A DNA stretch of 64,000 nucleotides from Levilactobacillus tujiorum (GTDB lineage Bacteria; Bacillota; Bacilli; Lactobacillales; Lactobacillaceae). The stretch lies in contig NZ_JAAXLK010000016.1 of the NCBI RefSeq assembly GCF_012641185.1, positions 1-64,000 on the forward strand, written 5' to 3'. Within the stretch, counting starts at the first letter, position 1. Every line of letters starts with the position of its first letter. The notes beneath the pieces were generated by a model. It did not search any database, was not told the origin of the DNA, and worked only from the letters and a program-made list of their open reading frames with translations. The translations under genes and the position numbers were made by a program. This document shows, piece after piece, positions 18,371-27,191 of this stretch.

Positions 18371-18637
18371 TAAGCTCTTTTTCAATGACTTCAGCATACC
18401 GGATCAGCTCATTATAATCAAGGATTAACTATTGATAATGTTTCTTATATTTCAAATGATGATACTTGTTGCTTGCTTGGATTACTTTTGCTGAATTTCA
18501 TCTTCAAGATAAACGTCTAAACCTCCAAAAAGAATAATCAAATTGTAGTCGTTTTTATCAGCATTCTCCGGTATGCTATTAACTATACCGTTAGATAGAA
18601 TCTCCGGATCACAGTGAATGGTCACCACCACAGCCAA
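18350..18637 (-). pseudogene. Decayed gene remnant, AT-rich
   Basis: On the minus strand a 51-codon open stretch (18637-18482, TTG start) encodes a plausible protein tail containing IPENADKNDYNLIILFGGLD. A second coding-like piece in another frame follows near 18425-18350 (ELIRYAEVIEKELKKME). Base use is clearly AT-richer than in neighbouring genes. No good ribosome site or full domain is present. I read it as fragments of an acquired gene broken by frameshifts; it might instead be one small intact ORF. I cannot name the family. Confidence 0.4.
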
Positions 18638-18736
18638 TTATCCAGCATCACACCGCCAATCTGACAATACTTTTACCCAAACAAAAAGCCACCATCGGCT
18701 ATCTAACCAACGGTGACACCAGTATTTATCATTTAT

Positions 18737-19087
18737 TTAGAACCAGCCACAAGCTAACCAATGATGCTTGGCTCGAACCCAACTGCCATAACGGCTGTGG
18801 GCATACTTATCGGCCGTTCTCTCCTGATTGGCTTTACTGTAATCGCCCTTCAGATATGAGCGGGTTAATTGATACTTGCCATAGTAGCGACCATTCTTGG
18901 CGCGGTAATTACCACCAGACTCCTTGTTGGCAATCCACGCTTTGGCCCGCCGCTCCTTCTTAGACAACTTGCAAACGTAAGCTGCACTAGCTTCCGCCGA
19001 AGTCGTCGTACTCGTAACCGCCGCAACGCTAGGTAGGACCATTGAAATTACCATTAATAACACCATCAATCCTGACTTGAACTTCAA
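18737..19087 (-). CDS. Secreted Apf-like protein (short, no LysM)
   Basis: This protein of about 116 residues has a signal peptide (charged start, hydrophobic LMVLLMVISMVL, Ala-rich cleavage region). Its C-terminal domain (AWIANKESGGNY...YGKYQLTRSYLKGDYS...SRYGSW) is shared with the next two genes. This C-terminus is that of lactobacillar aggregation-promoting factors and relates to transglycosylase-like cell-wall domains. ESGG suggests a catalytic Glu. The TTG at 19087 is preferred because AGGAGGGACC lies 5 nt upstream. Unlike its paralogues it has no LysM domain and carries two Cys (YVCK and ACGW) that could form a disulfide. Confidence 0.75.
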   Translation of the reverse strand: MKFKSGLMVLLMVISMVLPSVAAVTSTTTSAEASAAYVCKLSKKERRAKAWIANKESGGNYRAKNGRYYGKYQLTRSYLKGDYSKANQERTADKYAHSRYGSWVRAKHHWLACGWF

Positions 19088-19234
19088 TCTGGTCCCTCCT
19101 AACGAATTTCTTAAGAATAGCATAACGTTCCCAGGTTACAGGAAAGTTGTCTGCATGTTACGAAACGGTAACAGCCAACCCCAAATCCATCCAATTGGGC
19201 TAAAAAACCGCTGATATCGCGGTTTAACGAACGC

Positions 19235-19273
19235 AAAAACGACGGTCCACCCGTAAAGGTTTTACCGTCGTTT
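19235..19273 (-). terminator. Terminator of the second Apf-like gene
   Basis: AAACGACGGT/ACCGTCGTTT stem ending in TTTTTGCG on the minus strand. A second hairpin (AAACCGC/GCGGTTT, 19203-19225) lies just beyond. Confidence 0.75.
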
Positions 19274-19319
19274 CTAATTTTAGTTTATTAACTCGTGGCT
19301 AGCTAAACCGGAATTCAGT

Positions 19320-19949
19320 TTAGTACCAACCGTTTGCTTGCCAGAAAGACTTGGCAGCTGCCCATGAGCCATAACGGGAAGAAACGTAGTTGTTCGCTAC
19401 CTTTTCTTGGTTAGCAGCAGAGTAATCCCCGTTCAAGTAAGATGCACTCAATTGGTATTTACCAACGTATTGACCGTTCCGTGCAGAGTATGAGCCACCA
19501 GATTCCTTGTTCGCGATCCATGCCTTAGCAGAAGAATCGGAACCAGTCGTCGTTGACGTGCTAGTCGTGGCAGTATTCGTCTTAGACGTGGTTGCAGCAG
19601 CCGTATTGTTGTAGTTTTGCGTTGAGCTGTACTGCTTGTATTGCTTTTGCGTCGTCGTACTTGGTGTGGTCGTTTGTGCCGCTTGTGTCGTCGTTGCCGT
19701 AGACGTTGAAGTGGTTGAAGGAACGACCAGTGATTCGCCAACATAAATTAAGTTGACATTCTTTAGGTTGTTGGCACTCTCAATAGAAGAAACACTTGAT
19801 TTGTATTGGTTTGCAATCTTAGCAACAGTATCTCCCGACTTCACCGTTACCCGGACGTCGGCGTTAGCGGAAGTGGTGCCAGCAAATAACCCGGCGCCTA
19901 ACACTGCAGCAGTACCTAAAGTAGAAACTAAAACTTTTTTGATATTCAT
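19320..19949 (-). CDS. LysM and Apf-like surface protein
   Basis: This 209-residue secreted protein has a signal peptide ending near ANA (residue 30), then one LysM domain (TVKSGDTVAKIANQYKSS... IYVGESLVVP) for peptidoglycan binding. A Thr/Ser/Gln-rich linker and the C-terminal Apf domain (AWIANKESGGSY...YVGKYQLSASYLNGDY) follow. This is the architecture of lactobacillar aggregation-promoting factors, which affect cell shape and wall turnover. A strong GGAGGAC site precedes the ATG. It is a paralogue of the gene at 20407, with the C-terminal domains nearly identical and the linkers diverged. Confidence 0.88.
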   Translation of the reverse strand: MNIKKVLVSTLGTAAVLGAGLFAGTTSANADVRVTVKSGDTVAKIANQYKSSVSSIESANNLKNVNLIYVGESLVVPSTTSTSTATTTQAAQTTTPSTTTQKQYKQYSSTQNYNNTAAATTSKTNTATTSTSTTTGSDSSAKAWIANKESGGSYSARNGQYVGKYQLSASYLNGDYSAANQEKVANNYVSSRYGSWAAAKSFWQANGWY

Positions 19950-20340
19950 AAAAATGAATGTCCTCCTTTTAATTTAAGTGAAGCGGTTTGTCTATCAATT
20001 ACTTAACGAGACCTATCATAACCTGTGGACGTTACACCCCCATTGTTCCTGAGTTACACCCCGATTAAGAAAAAATGGGTTACGTGACAAACTGTAACAT
20101 GGTTAACGATGCCGCAACATCCAGCCGTAATTCGCCGGTTTCTTTACTGCGATGTGACGCTTTTACCGTATTTACACAATAACTATTGGAAAAAATCACG
20201 CGCAAGTGGCCTAAATTTTCGCCGATTCCCCCTATATTTGGAAAAGATCGGCGAAAAACACCCGTCTCGTTTTTCAATAACCAACTATTTTAGTGAAGAT
20301 CGTCTCCTTTTCAGCTAGATCCCACTACCCGCTGACTACA
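19950..20340. other. Gene-free region between the two LysM/Apf genes
   Basis: About 390 bp with no convincing gene. It should contain the promoter of the 19320 gene. A stretch near 20200-20245 has short GGCGAA-type repeats but no clear fold. I see no structured element here. Confidence 0.5.
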
Positions 20341-20378
20341 AAAAAGCCCCCACGGACCTGCATCCGTGAGAGCTTACT
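20341..20378 (-). terminator. Terminator of the third Apf-like gene
   Basis: On the minus strand AAGCTCTCACGGA/TCCGTGGGGGCTT is followed by TTTTTG. Confidence 0.75.
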
Positions 20379-20406
20379 TGATTTAAACGATTAAGTTAAC
20401 TGGGTT

Positions 20407-21018
20407 TTAGTACCAGCCGTTTGCTTGCCAGAAAGATTGGGCAGCAGACCATGAACCATAACGGGAAGCCACGTATTGGTTGGCAACCTTTTCTTGGTTA
20501 GCAGCGGAGTAGTCACCGTTCAAGTAAGAAGCACTCAATTGGTACTTACCGATGTATTGGCCGTTACGAGCTGAGTATGAACCACCAGATTCCTTACCAG
20601 CAATCCAAGCCTTGGCACTGGCATCTGAGCCAGAAACGCCAGTTGAAGCAGACGTGTTGCTGCTAGTTGCGGCATGGTTTGAGTAAGAAGTGGTTGCTTG
20701 GCTAGTCGTGGATTGGCTAGCTTGCGTAGAAGCATTGTTGCTGTAGTTTTGGCTTGCCACGTTAGCAGCAGTCGTTGAAGTCGTGCTGGTAGGCACATTC
20801 AATTGTTGACCCACGTAGATCAAGTTGCTGTTAGCCAAGGTATTAGCCTTTTCAATGGCGTTAACGGTCGTGTTGTACGTGTTAGCTAATGACCAAACAG
20901 AATCCCCCTGCTTGACCGTAACAGTATCAGCGTTTGCCGTTTGTGTTGAGGCGAAGAGACCGGCACCGACAACGGCAACCGTTCCTAAAGTAGTAACTAA
21001 AGCTTTTTTGATATTCAT
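20407..21018 (-). CDS. LysM and Apf-like surface protein
   Basis: This 203-residue secreted protein has a signal peptide (AVVGAGLFASTQTANA), one LysM domain (TVKQGDSVWSLANTYNTT... IYVGQQLNVP), a Ser/Thr/Ala/Asn-rich linker and the C-terminal Apf domain with AWIAGKESGGSY and YIGKYQLSASYLNGDYSAAN. GGAGGAC lies before the ATG. With the genes at 19320 and 18737 it forms a three-member tandem family, each with its own terminator region and so likely monocistronic. Function as a wall-bound aggregation or wall-remodelling factor is family knowledge, not shown here. Confidence 0.88.
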   Translation of the reverse strand: MNIKKALVTTLGTVAVVGAGLFASTQTANADTVTVKQGDSVWSLANTYNTTVNAIEKANTLANSNLIYVGQQLNVPTSTTSTTAANVASQNYSNNASTQASQSTTSQATTSYSNHAATSSNTSASTGVSGSDASAKAWIAGKESGGSYSARNGQYIGKYQLSASYLNGDYSAANQEKVANQYVASRYGSWSAAQSFWQANGWY

Positions 21019-21039
21019 AAGTAATGAATGTCCTCCTTT

Positions 21040-21566
21040 GTTTGCTTAACGGATATTAGAATAACTGATAGGTATTACATTCAAATTGACGTTAGATTAC
21101 GCGGAGGTTAAGAAAAATATTACATTATGACATTCCGTAATATTTGTAACTCTGTTGTCATATAAACCGCTTTTATTTGCCAATTTTTACCCATTTTAGC
21201 CAAAAAGAGGCCGGATTTACCGTGCCTTTTGCACTGAAAATCCGACTTTTTTTACGATTTTTGATGATAATTTGATGAAAATCAGTCAATTTTTCGAAAA
21301 TAACGCGTCATGTTCAGAAAATAGCTGGCATTATTTCTCACTCTTACCGTTTTTTTCCGTTAATAAAGTCCAACTTACGCCCCCAAAATCACTCATCCTC
21401 TCAGCAATTAGTCGATAATTTTCAGGCTTAAGCCGATAGCGCATCATTTAATTTCTACTTGTAGCAGTTACACCACCTTATAATATAGTAGAAACACGTT
21501 TAATAGTGATCAGCTGGCCCTGCAAAATCGCCGCCATCACGGGGATTCCTCGCCTTAAACGAGCGA
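21040..21566. other. Gene-free upstream region of the third Apf-like gene
   Basis: About 530 bp without a gene. A hairpin with AGGCCGGATTT and AAAATCCGACTTTTTTT (about 21200-21256) looks like a plus-strand terminator, but no plus-strand gene ends here. The remainder is AT-rich and presumably holds the promoter of the Apf gene at 20407. Confidence 0.5.
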
Positions 21567-21567
21567 C

Positions 21568-21604
21568 AAAAAAAGACGGCCACCCCTCTTCAGAGTGACC
21601 GTCG
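21568..21604 (-). terminator. Terminator of adhE
   Basis: GACGGTCACTC/GGGTGGCCGTC on the minus strand, followed by TTTTTTTG. Confidence 0.8.
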
Positions 21605-21615
21605 CGGATCAAACG

Positions 21616-24234
21616 TTACTTTTCAACGTTCTTACCATCATATTCATCAAGCATAATCTGTTTCAGTTCAGAAACTAAAGGTTCCTTTGGGTTAGCCGTC
21701 GTGCATTGATCTTCAAAGGCTAATTCAGCCAAATGATCAACTACCTTATCAAAGTGCGCCTTATCAACCCCGTTGGCCTTCAAGCTCAACGTCACACCAA
21801 CTGAGTGGGCCAAGTCGATAACTTTCTTGACCAAGGACTCCTTCAATTCTTCCTTAGTGTTTCCTGGCAAGCCGAGGTACCGTGCAATTTGCGCGTAGTC
21901 TTCGTCAGCCCGGAAGTACTCATACTTAGGCCACATTGACAGCTTCGTTGGTTCCTTGAAGTTGTAACGAATGACGTGTGGCAAGGTGATCGCGATTGCC
22001 AAACCATGTGGTAAGCCGAATTCGCCACCCAGTTTGTGGGCGATTGAGTGGTCTACCCCAAGGAAGGCATTCGCAAAGGCCATCCCGGCAAGCGTTGAGG
22101 CATTATGCATTTCTTCGCGGGCCGTGACATCACCATTGTAGGAGTTCGTCAGGTTATCCATAACCAACTTGATCGCTTGTAAGGACCATGGCCGCGTGTA
22201 GTCAGAGGCCATGTTTGAGACGTAAGATTCAATAGCATGGGTCAACACATCTAACCCAGAGTAAGCTACTGTCTTCTTAGGTACCGTCTGAATGAACTGT
22301 GAGTCCACAATCGCTACATCTGGCGTCAAAGCGTAGTCAGCCAATGGGTACTTCACGTGCGTCTTGGAATCCGTAATCACGGAGAATGGTGTAACTTCAG
22401 AACCAGTCCCAGAAGTAGTTGGGATCGCTACAAATTGGGCCTTCGTAGGCTTATTGAACTTGTAAGTCCGCTTCCGAATATCCAAGAACTTCTGCTTAGC
22501 CCCGAAGAAGCTAGCATTAGGATCTTCATAGAAGAGCCACATGTTCTTAGCGGCATCAATTGGTGAGCCACCACCTAAAGCAATGATTGTATCTGGCTTA
22601 AACACCCGCATCTGCGCAACCCCACGGTTAACCGTGTCCGTAGTAGGATCAGGTTCAACGTCAGAGAACAGTGAGTATTCAATCCCATCTGGCCGACGCT
22701 TCAATTCATTCAAGACCGTATCAATGTAACCCAATTCAACCATTGATGGGCTAGTTACCAGGAAGACCCGCTTGATACCAGGCATATCGTCAAGGTAACG
22801 GACAGATGTCTTTTCAAAGTAAACTCGAGGTAATTTAATCCACTGCATATTATTTCGCCGCTTTGCAATCGTTTTGATGTTCAACAGGTCAAATGAGGAA
22901 ACGTTATGGGAGACGGAGTTCTTGCCCCATGAGCCAGTTCCCAACGTTAATGATGGGATCATTTCGTTGTAGAGGTTCCCAATACCACCAATAGCGGATG
23001 GCGTGTTAACCAAGACCCGGCTGGCCTTCATCTTAATCCCAAACTTCGTTGCTAAGTCATCATCCATCGTGTGAATTCCAGCCGTGTGGCCTAACCCACC
23101 AAAGTGTAAGAGCTCATCACAAATCTTGAACGCGTCTTCATGGCTCTTGGCCTTGTAGACGGATAAGACTGGAGACAACTTTTCTTGGGAAAGTGGGAAC
23201 TTAGGACCAACGCCAGTTAATTCTGCAGCCAAGACTTTAGCCGTAGCGGGCACCTTAATCCCAGCTAATTCAGCAATCTTTTGTGCAGACATCCCGGCAA
23301 CTGGGCCCTTAACGCCACCTTCAGGACGGAACATTGCGTCAGCCAAAGCTTTTTCGTCACTCTTCTTAATGAAGAAGACACCGCGATCTTGCATTTCCTT
23401 CTTAACCGTATCGTAGATTTCTTGATCAATAACAGCACTGTTTTCAGAAGCACAAACCATCCCGTTATCAAACGTCTTCGACAGCACGATATCGTAGACA
23501 GAACGCTTAATGTTAGCCGTCTTTTCGATGTAAGCTGGACCGTTACCAGGACCAACTCCCAAGGCTGGCTTACCAGTTGAGTAGGCCGCCTTCACCATGC
23601 CAGGACCACCGGTAGCCAAGACACTCGCTACTTTAGGGTGATTCATCAAGGCAGTTGTGGCTTCCAAACTTGGCTTATCAATCCATTGGATAACGCCTTC
23701 TGGGGCACCGGCAGCAATCGCTGCATCCCGAACAACCTTAGCAGCCATCACGGATGACTTCTGTGCTTGTGGGTGAAAGGCGAAGATGATTGGGTTCCGC
23801 GTCTTAACGGCGATCAATGACTTGAACATTGCCGTTGACGTTGGGTTAGTAACGGGCGTAACCCCGGCTAAGATCCCCAGTGGCTCGGCCACCGTAATCA
23901 ATTGCCGTTCCCGGTCATCTTTGATGATGCCTACCGTCTTATCATTCTTAATTGAGTGCCAGATTTCTTCGGTAGCAAACATATTCTTGACGGCCTTGTC
24001 TTCCATCACACCCCGGCCGGTTTCTTCATAAGCGGCCTTGGCAAGTTCCATATGATGGTCCAAACCAGCGATTGCCATTTGGTGAACAATGTGGTCAACT
24101 TTTTCTTGAGTAAAATCGTCCATGGCGCACAGTGCGTCGTGGGCCTTGGCAGTTAACCGATCGATCATTTGATCAACCGTTTCGCCGTTTTCTTGCTTTT
24201 TAGCTTTTGGATTTTCTTTCACGTCTTTTAACAT
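21616..24234 (-). CDS. adhE: Bifunctional acetaldehyde-CoA / alcohol dehydrogenase
   Basis: This 872-residue fusion has an N-terminal aldehyde dehydrogenase domain (catalytic Cys in DNGMVCASENS near residue 255) and a C-terminal iron-type alcohol dehydrogenase domain (HAIESYVSN, and GVDHSIAHKLGGEFGLPHG with the metal His residues). It reduces acetyl-CoA to ethanol and regenerates NAD+, which heterofermenters need when glucose enters through the phosphoketolase route. The ATG at 24234 has ATGGAGGCA upstream; the longer frame starts before that site. A perfect cre site lies about 155 bp upstream. Confidence 0.96.
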   Translation of the reverse strand: MLKDVKENPKAKKQENGETVDQMIDRLTAKAHDALCAMDDFTQEKVDHIVHQMAIAGLDHHMELAKAAYEETGRGVMEDKAVKNMFATEEIWHSIKNDKTVGIIKDDRERQLITVAEPLGILAGVTPVTNPTSTAMFKSLIAVKTRNPIIFAFHPQAQKSSVMAAKVVRDAAIAAGAPEGVIQWIDKPSLEATTALMNHPKVASVLATGGPGMVKAAYSTGKPALGVGPGNGPAYIEKTANIKRSVYDIVLSKTFDNGMVCASENSAVIDQEIYDTVKKEMQDRGVFFIKKSDEKALADAMFRPEGGVKGPVAGMSAQKIAELAGIKVPATAKVLAAELTGVGPKFPLSQEKLSPVLSVYKAKSHEDAFKICDELLHFGGLGHTAGIHTMDDDLATKFGIKMKASRVLVNTPSAIGGIGNLYNEMIPSLTLGTGSWGKNSVSHNVSSFDLLNIKTIAKRRNNMQWIKLPRVYFEKTSVRYLDDMPGIKRVFLVTSPSMVELGYIDTVLNELKRRPDGIEYSLFSDVEPDPTTDTVNRGVAQMRVFKPDTIIALGGGSPIDAAKNMWLFYEDPNASFFGAKQKFLDIRKRTYKFNKPTKAQFVAIPTTSGTGSEVTPFSVITDSKTHVKYPLADYALTPDVAIVDSQFIQTVPKKTVAYSGLDVLTHAIESYVSNMASDYTRPWSLQAIKLVMDNLTNSYNGDVTAREEMHNASTLAGMAFANAFLGVDHSIAHKLGGEFGLPHGLAIAITLPHVIRYNFKEPTKLSMWPKYEYFRADEDYAQIARYLGLPGNTKEELKESLVKKVIDLAHSVGVTLSLKANGVDKAHFDKVVDHLAELAFEDQCTTANPKEPLVSELKQIMLDEYDGKNVEK

Positions 24235-24388
24235 TCTTATGCCTCCATTTGAAAACATCTTGTTAAGTTCTTCACGAGTTAAATCATATCACCTTTTTTA
24301 AATTCTGCAAGAGGTTTATGTTAAAAAAATCACAACTAGTTGAACTGACAAACAAATCCACAACCATCAAGGGTTACAGTCACAGCAC

Positions 24389-24403
24389 ATGTAAGCGCAT
24401 ACA
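24389..24403. promoter_or_regulatory. cre (CcpA) site upstream of adhE
   Basis: ATGTAAGCGCATACA matches WTGNAANCGNWNNCW throughout. The other 24235-24642 sequence is AT-rich and non-coding and must hold the adhE and GDPD promoters. Confidence 0.65.
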
Positions 24404-24642
24404 TATATTTAGAAAAAATATTTTTATTTTTTAAGCTGTGTTCTAAATCACAACCAACTCTTTTTCTTTCATTTTCGCCGTTATCGTTTTGCTAATCTCC
24501 AGCTGGAATTCCGCTTTTATCCCCCAATTAAGCAATTTTTGTTCCCGCTTTTACAGACTATGATAAAGTAAAGGTAGATAACCTTTTCATCCTGGAATAA
24601 TGTTTCTTTTTTCGAAAATATCTCAATAGAAAGCGTGATTCT

Positions 24643-26436
24643 ATGCGTCCTTGGGCTTTCTGGCGTGACGCTAACCGGCACTTCTTCCATCACTGGGGAA
24701 GCTATGTAACCCTGGTCTTCTTAACAAATCTAGTCGTCAGCTACCTCGCCGTCCCACTCTTCACTTGGTTAACCTCCGCACTTATGCGCTGGCAACACGT
24801 TCCCTACGTGTCTTACACGAATATCGGTAATTTATTGCTCCACCATCCCCTGGCAATCGTCGGTTTGCTCGTCATTTTATTGGCAATTGTGACGCTCATT
24901 TATTGGCAGTTTGCTTACCTACTACTCGGGATTACAAATATTCGGCATGGTCGGCCACAAACCATGTTGAGTATTCTGGGAGACACCGTCCGTAGTATTG
25001 CCGGGGCTTCTCCCAGCACCTTTCTTTTCTTTATTGGCTACTTTATTGTGATTATGCCTTTCGGTAGCGAACTTTTTACCACGCCGTTACTCAATAAGGC
25101 CAAGATTCCTGCTTTTATCGTGAGCTATCTCATGGCTAACAATGCCTTTGCCGTACTATTAGGTATCTTTTACGTTGGCGCGGCTTATCTCGGGATTCGT
25201 CTCATTGCGGTGCTTCCCTTAATGATGATCGATCATTATCACAGCCGCGACGCCATCCGTCTCAGCTGGCAACGAACGCGCGGTCAATTTTGGAATTACC
25301 TCTTAAAAATTCTGGTGACGCTCGTGATCGTCAGTGTTACGGTAGCCATCATCTACAGCGCCCTTTACGTCGGTCAAGTCCTCTTCGATAAGACCCACAT
25401 CGCCTTGGTTGCGGCGACCATCAACCTCTTCCTCATGGAAGTGATCACTGAATTCATCGTCTGCTATGCCACGGTGATCTTCATGATGGTCATTCTCAGT
25501 AGCCACGACATTCATCAACCGACGCCCGCCATGCTCTTTAGCTTCCGGGAACCGGCCAAGACGCGATTACGTACCCGCGTTTTGATCGTCAGTGGTCTGA
25601 CCGTGATTAGTGCCTTGTTGGTGGCGTTTAATCTGGTTTATCTAAATGGTCTAGCGATGAGCAAGCCGCTAACCATTGCCCACCGTGGCGTTGACAATGG
25701 CAACGGCGTGCAAAACACCATTCCCGCCATGGTTAAAACCAGTCGCGAACATCCCGATTACGTGGAGATGGATATCCGGATGACCAAGGACCATCAATTT
25801 GTCGTCATGCATGATAGTAATCTCAAGCAGCTGGCAGGGATTAAACGCCAGGTCGCTAAGATGACGCTCAAGCAGTTGACCGCCGTCACCGTCACGGAAA
25901 ATGGCTATCAAGCCAAGATTCCCAGCTTTGATCAGTATCTCGACGCGGCAATTCAACATCATCAGAAACTCCTGATTGAAATTAAGACCGGGGGCGCGGA
26001 TACCAAGGATCTTCCCGAACGCTTCTACCGCCAATTTGGTGCCCGGATTCTCGCTAATCATGAACAGGTTCATACGCTCAGCTACACCATCATGAATCAG
26101 CTCAAGCGCGAGCATCCCAACCTTTTCGTCAGTTACATCATGCCCTACAACCTCACCTTCCCTCACACGCGGGCCAACGCCTACACCATGGAGGAAACCA
26201 CCCTGAATGACACCTTCGTTGAAGAGGCTAACCGTGAACATAAGCAGGTTTACGCTTGGGATATTGATGACATCACGACGATGGACCAGATGATGTTCAT
26301 CGGGGTTAACGGCGTAATTACCAACAACTTGCACCTGATCCAACAGGAAATTAAAGACAATACGGATCATCCTAGCTACGCTAACCTCCTGTTAACCTTC
26401 ATGAATGATCTGACGTTAGAAACGCAAACCCAGTAG
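24643..26436 (+). CDS. Membrane-anchored glycerophosphodiester phosphodiesterase
   Basis: This 597-residue protein has about 330 N-terminal residues with eight or more hydrophobic helices (GPDPase_memb type), followed by a GDPD catalytic domain. Catalytic residues are visible: HR in TIAHRGVDNG, E and D in YVEMDIRM, and H in VVMHDSN. A KLLIEIKTGG segment supplies a further metal ligand. It hydrolyses glycerophosphodiesters to glycerol-3-phosphate, possibly from lipoteichoic acid or phospholipid turnover. The ribosome site is weak. It stands alone, convergent with a DUF1836 gene. Confidence 0.9.
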   Translation: MRPWAFWRDANRHFFHHWGSYVTLVFLTNLVVSYLAVPLFTWLTSALMRWQHVPYVSYTNIGNLLLHHPLAIVGLLVILLAIVTLIYWQFAYLLLGITNIRHGRPQTMLSILGDTVRSIAGASPSTFLFFIGYFIVIMPFGSELFTTPLLNKAKIPAFIVSYLMANNAFAVLLGIFYVGAAYLGIRLIAVLPLMMIDHYHSRDAIRLSWQRTRGQFWNYLLKILVTLVIVSVTVAIIYSALYVGQVLFDKTHIALVAATINLFLMEVITEFIVCYATVIFMMVILSSHDIHQPTPAMLFSFREPAKTRLRTRVLIVSGLTVISALLVAFNLVYLNGLAMSKPLTIAHRGVDNGNGVQNTIPAMVKTSREHPDYVEMDIRMTKDHQFVVMHDSNLKQLAGIKRQVAKMTLKQLTAVTVTENGYQAKIPSFDQYLDAAIQHHQKLLIEIKTGGADTKDLPERFYRQFGARILANHEQVHTLSYTIMNQLKREHPNLFVSYIMPYNLTFPHTRANAYTMEETTLNDTFVEEANREHKQVYAWDIDDITTMDQMMFIGVNGVITNNLHLIQQEIKDNTDHPSYANLLLTFMNDLTLETQTQ

Positions 26437-26492
26437 GATTCGCGGCATTCTAGGCATAGACTTCACTTTGCCATTGTTTGATTTTTCCACCT

Positions 26493-26531
26493 AAAAGAGC
26501 GCCCCAGCAGAAATGTTGGGACGCCCTTTTT
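26493..26531. terminator. Bidirectional terminator
   Basis: AAAGAGCGCCCCA/TGGGACGCCCTTT stem between two converging genes, with A-rich and T-rich flanks on both sides. Confidence 0.75.
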
Positions 26532-26546
26532 AGCCTAAACACGTGG

Positions 26547-27071
26547 CTACTTCTTTTCAATTTTACGAATTGGTCGTTTAATTAAGTGTAATAATTTTTC
26601 GGACTGGAGGCGAGCAACGACCGCATCCACGGCCACCTGCATGAGCTTCTCGTTCAGATCCTTCGCGGCGGGCTGCACCTGTTCTTCACCCAAATGATGC
26701 AACCGATCCTCTAACTGACCGATAAAGTTATCGTAGGCCTGCTTGGGATAATCGCCAGCCGTAATCTGGTCGATCCCAGAACGAACCGTATCGGTCTGGA
26801 ACATCGGTTTGAGCAGGCTGATCATCAAAATATCCGTAAGCTGCATCGTCTGATACTTCTTCTTGACGGGTGCTAGGATAACGTGGTGCTTAACATAGTT
26901 ATTAATCATTGCTGGCGTGATGGTATCAATGCCTAACGGTCCCAGAATATCGTTAATTAGCGCGGTAACCTGGTCCATATAGAGATCAAACTTCGGCAAA
27001 TCATCCCATCGCGGCAGTTTTGCTTTGTGCATCTGGTTTTCCCAGCGGGTGTATTGATTGTAATCAGCCAT
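26547..27071 (-). CDS. DUF1836 domain protein
   Basis: This 174-residue cytosolic protein has a helix-turn-helix-like N-terminal half (ITPAMINNYVKHHVILAPVKKKYQTMQLTDILMI) that resembles MerR-type DNA-binding domains, as DUF1836 proteins do. The tail is basic (RPIRKIEKK). No partner domain is visible. It follows the P-type ATPase gene on the same strand with about 120 bp between. A DNA-binding role is inferred; the target is unknown. Confidence 0.7.
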   Translation of the reverse strand: MADYNQYTRWENQMHKAKLPRWDDLPKFDLYMDQVTALINDILGPLGIDTITPAMINNYVKHHVILAPVKKKYQTMQLTDILMISLLKPMFQTDTVRSGIDQITAGDYPKQAYDNFIGQLEDRLHHLGEEQVQPAAKDLNEKLMQVAVDAVVARLQSEKLLHLIKRPIRKIEKK

Positions 27072-27191
27072 ATTTCTTCCCTACCCTTCCATTTCTACTT
27101 TACATTATAGCACATTACCTAGTTACAGTGACTAGATATAATCTAATCATGACGTTTCAGCTAGCGCGTTGACGAGGAACCTCGCCGGCGT

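Noticed and set aside
25669-26370. 233-codon minus-strand ORF inside the GDPD gene
   Set aside because: Antisense to a domain with clear catalytic motifs; no ribosome site.
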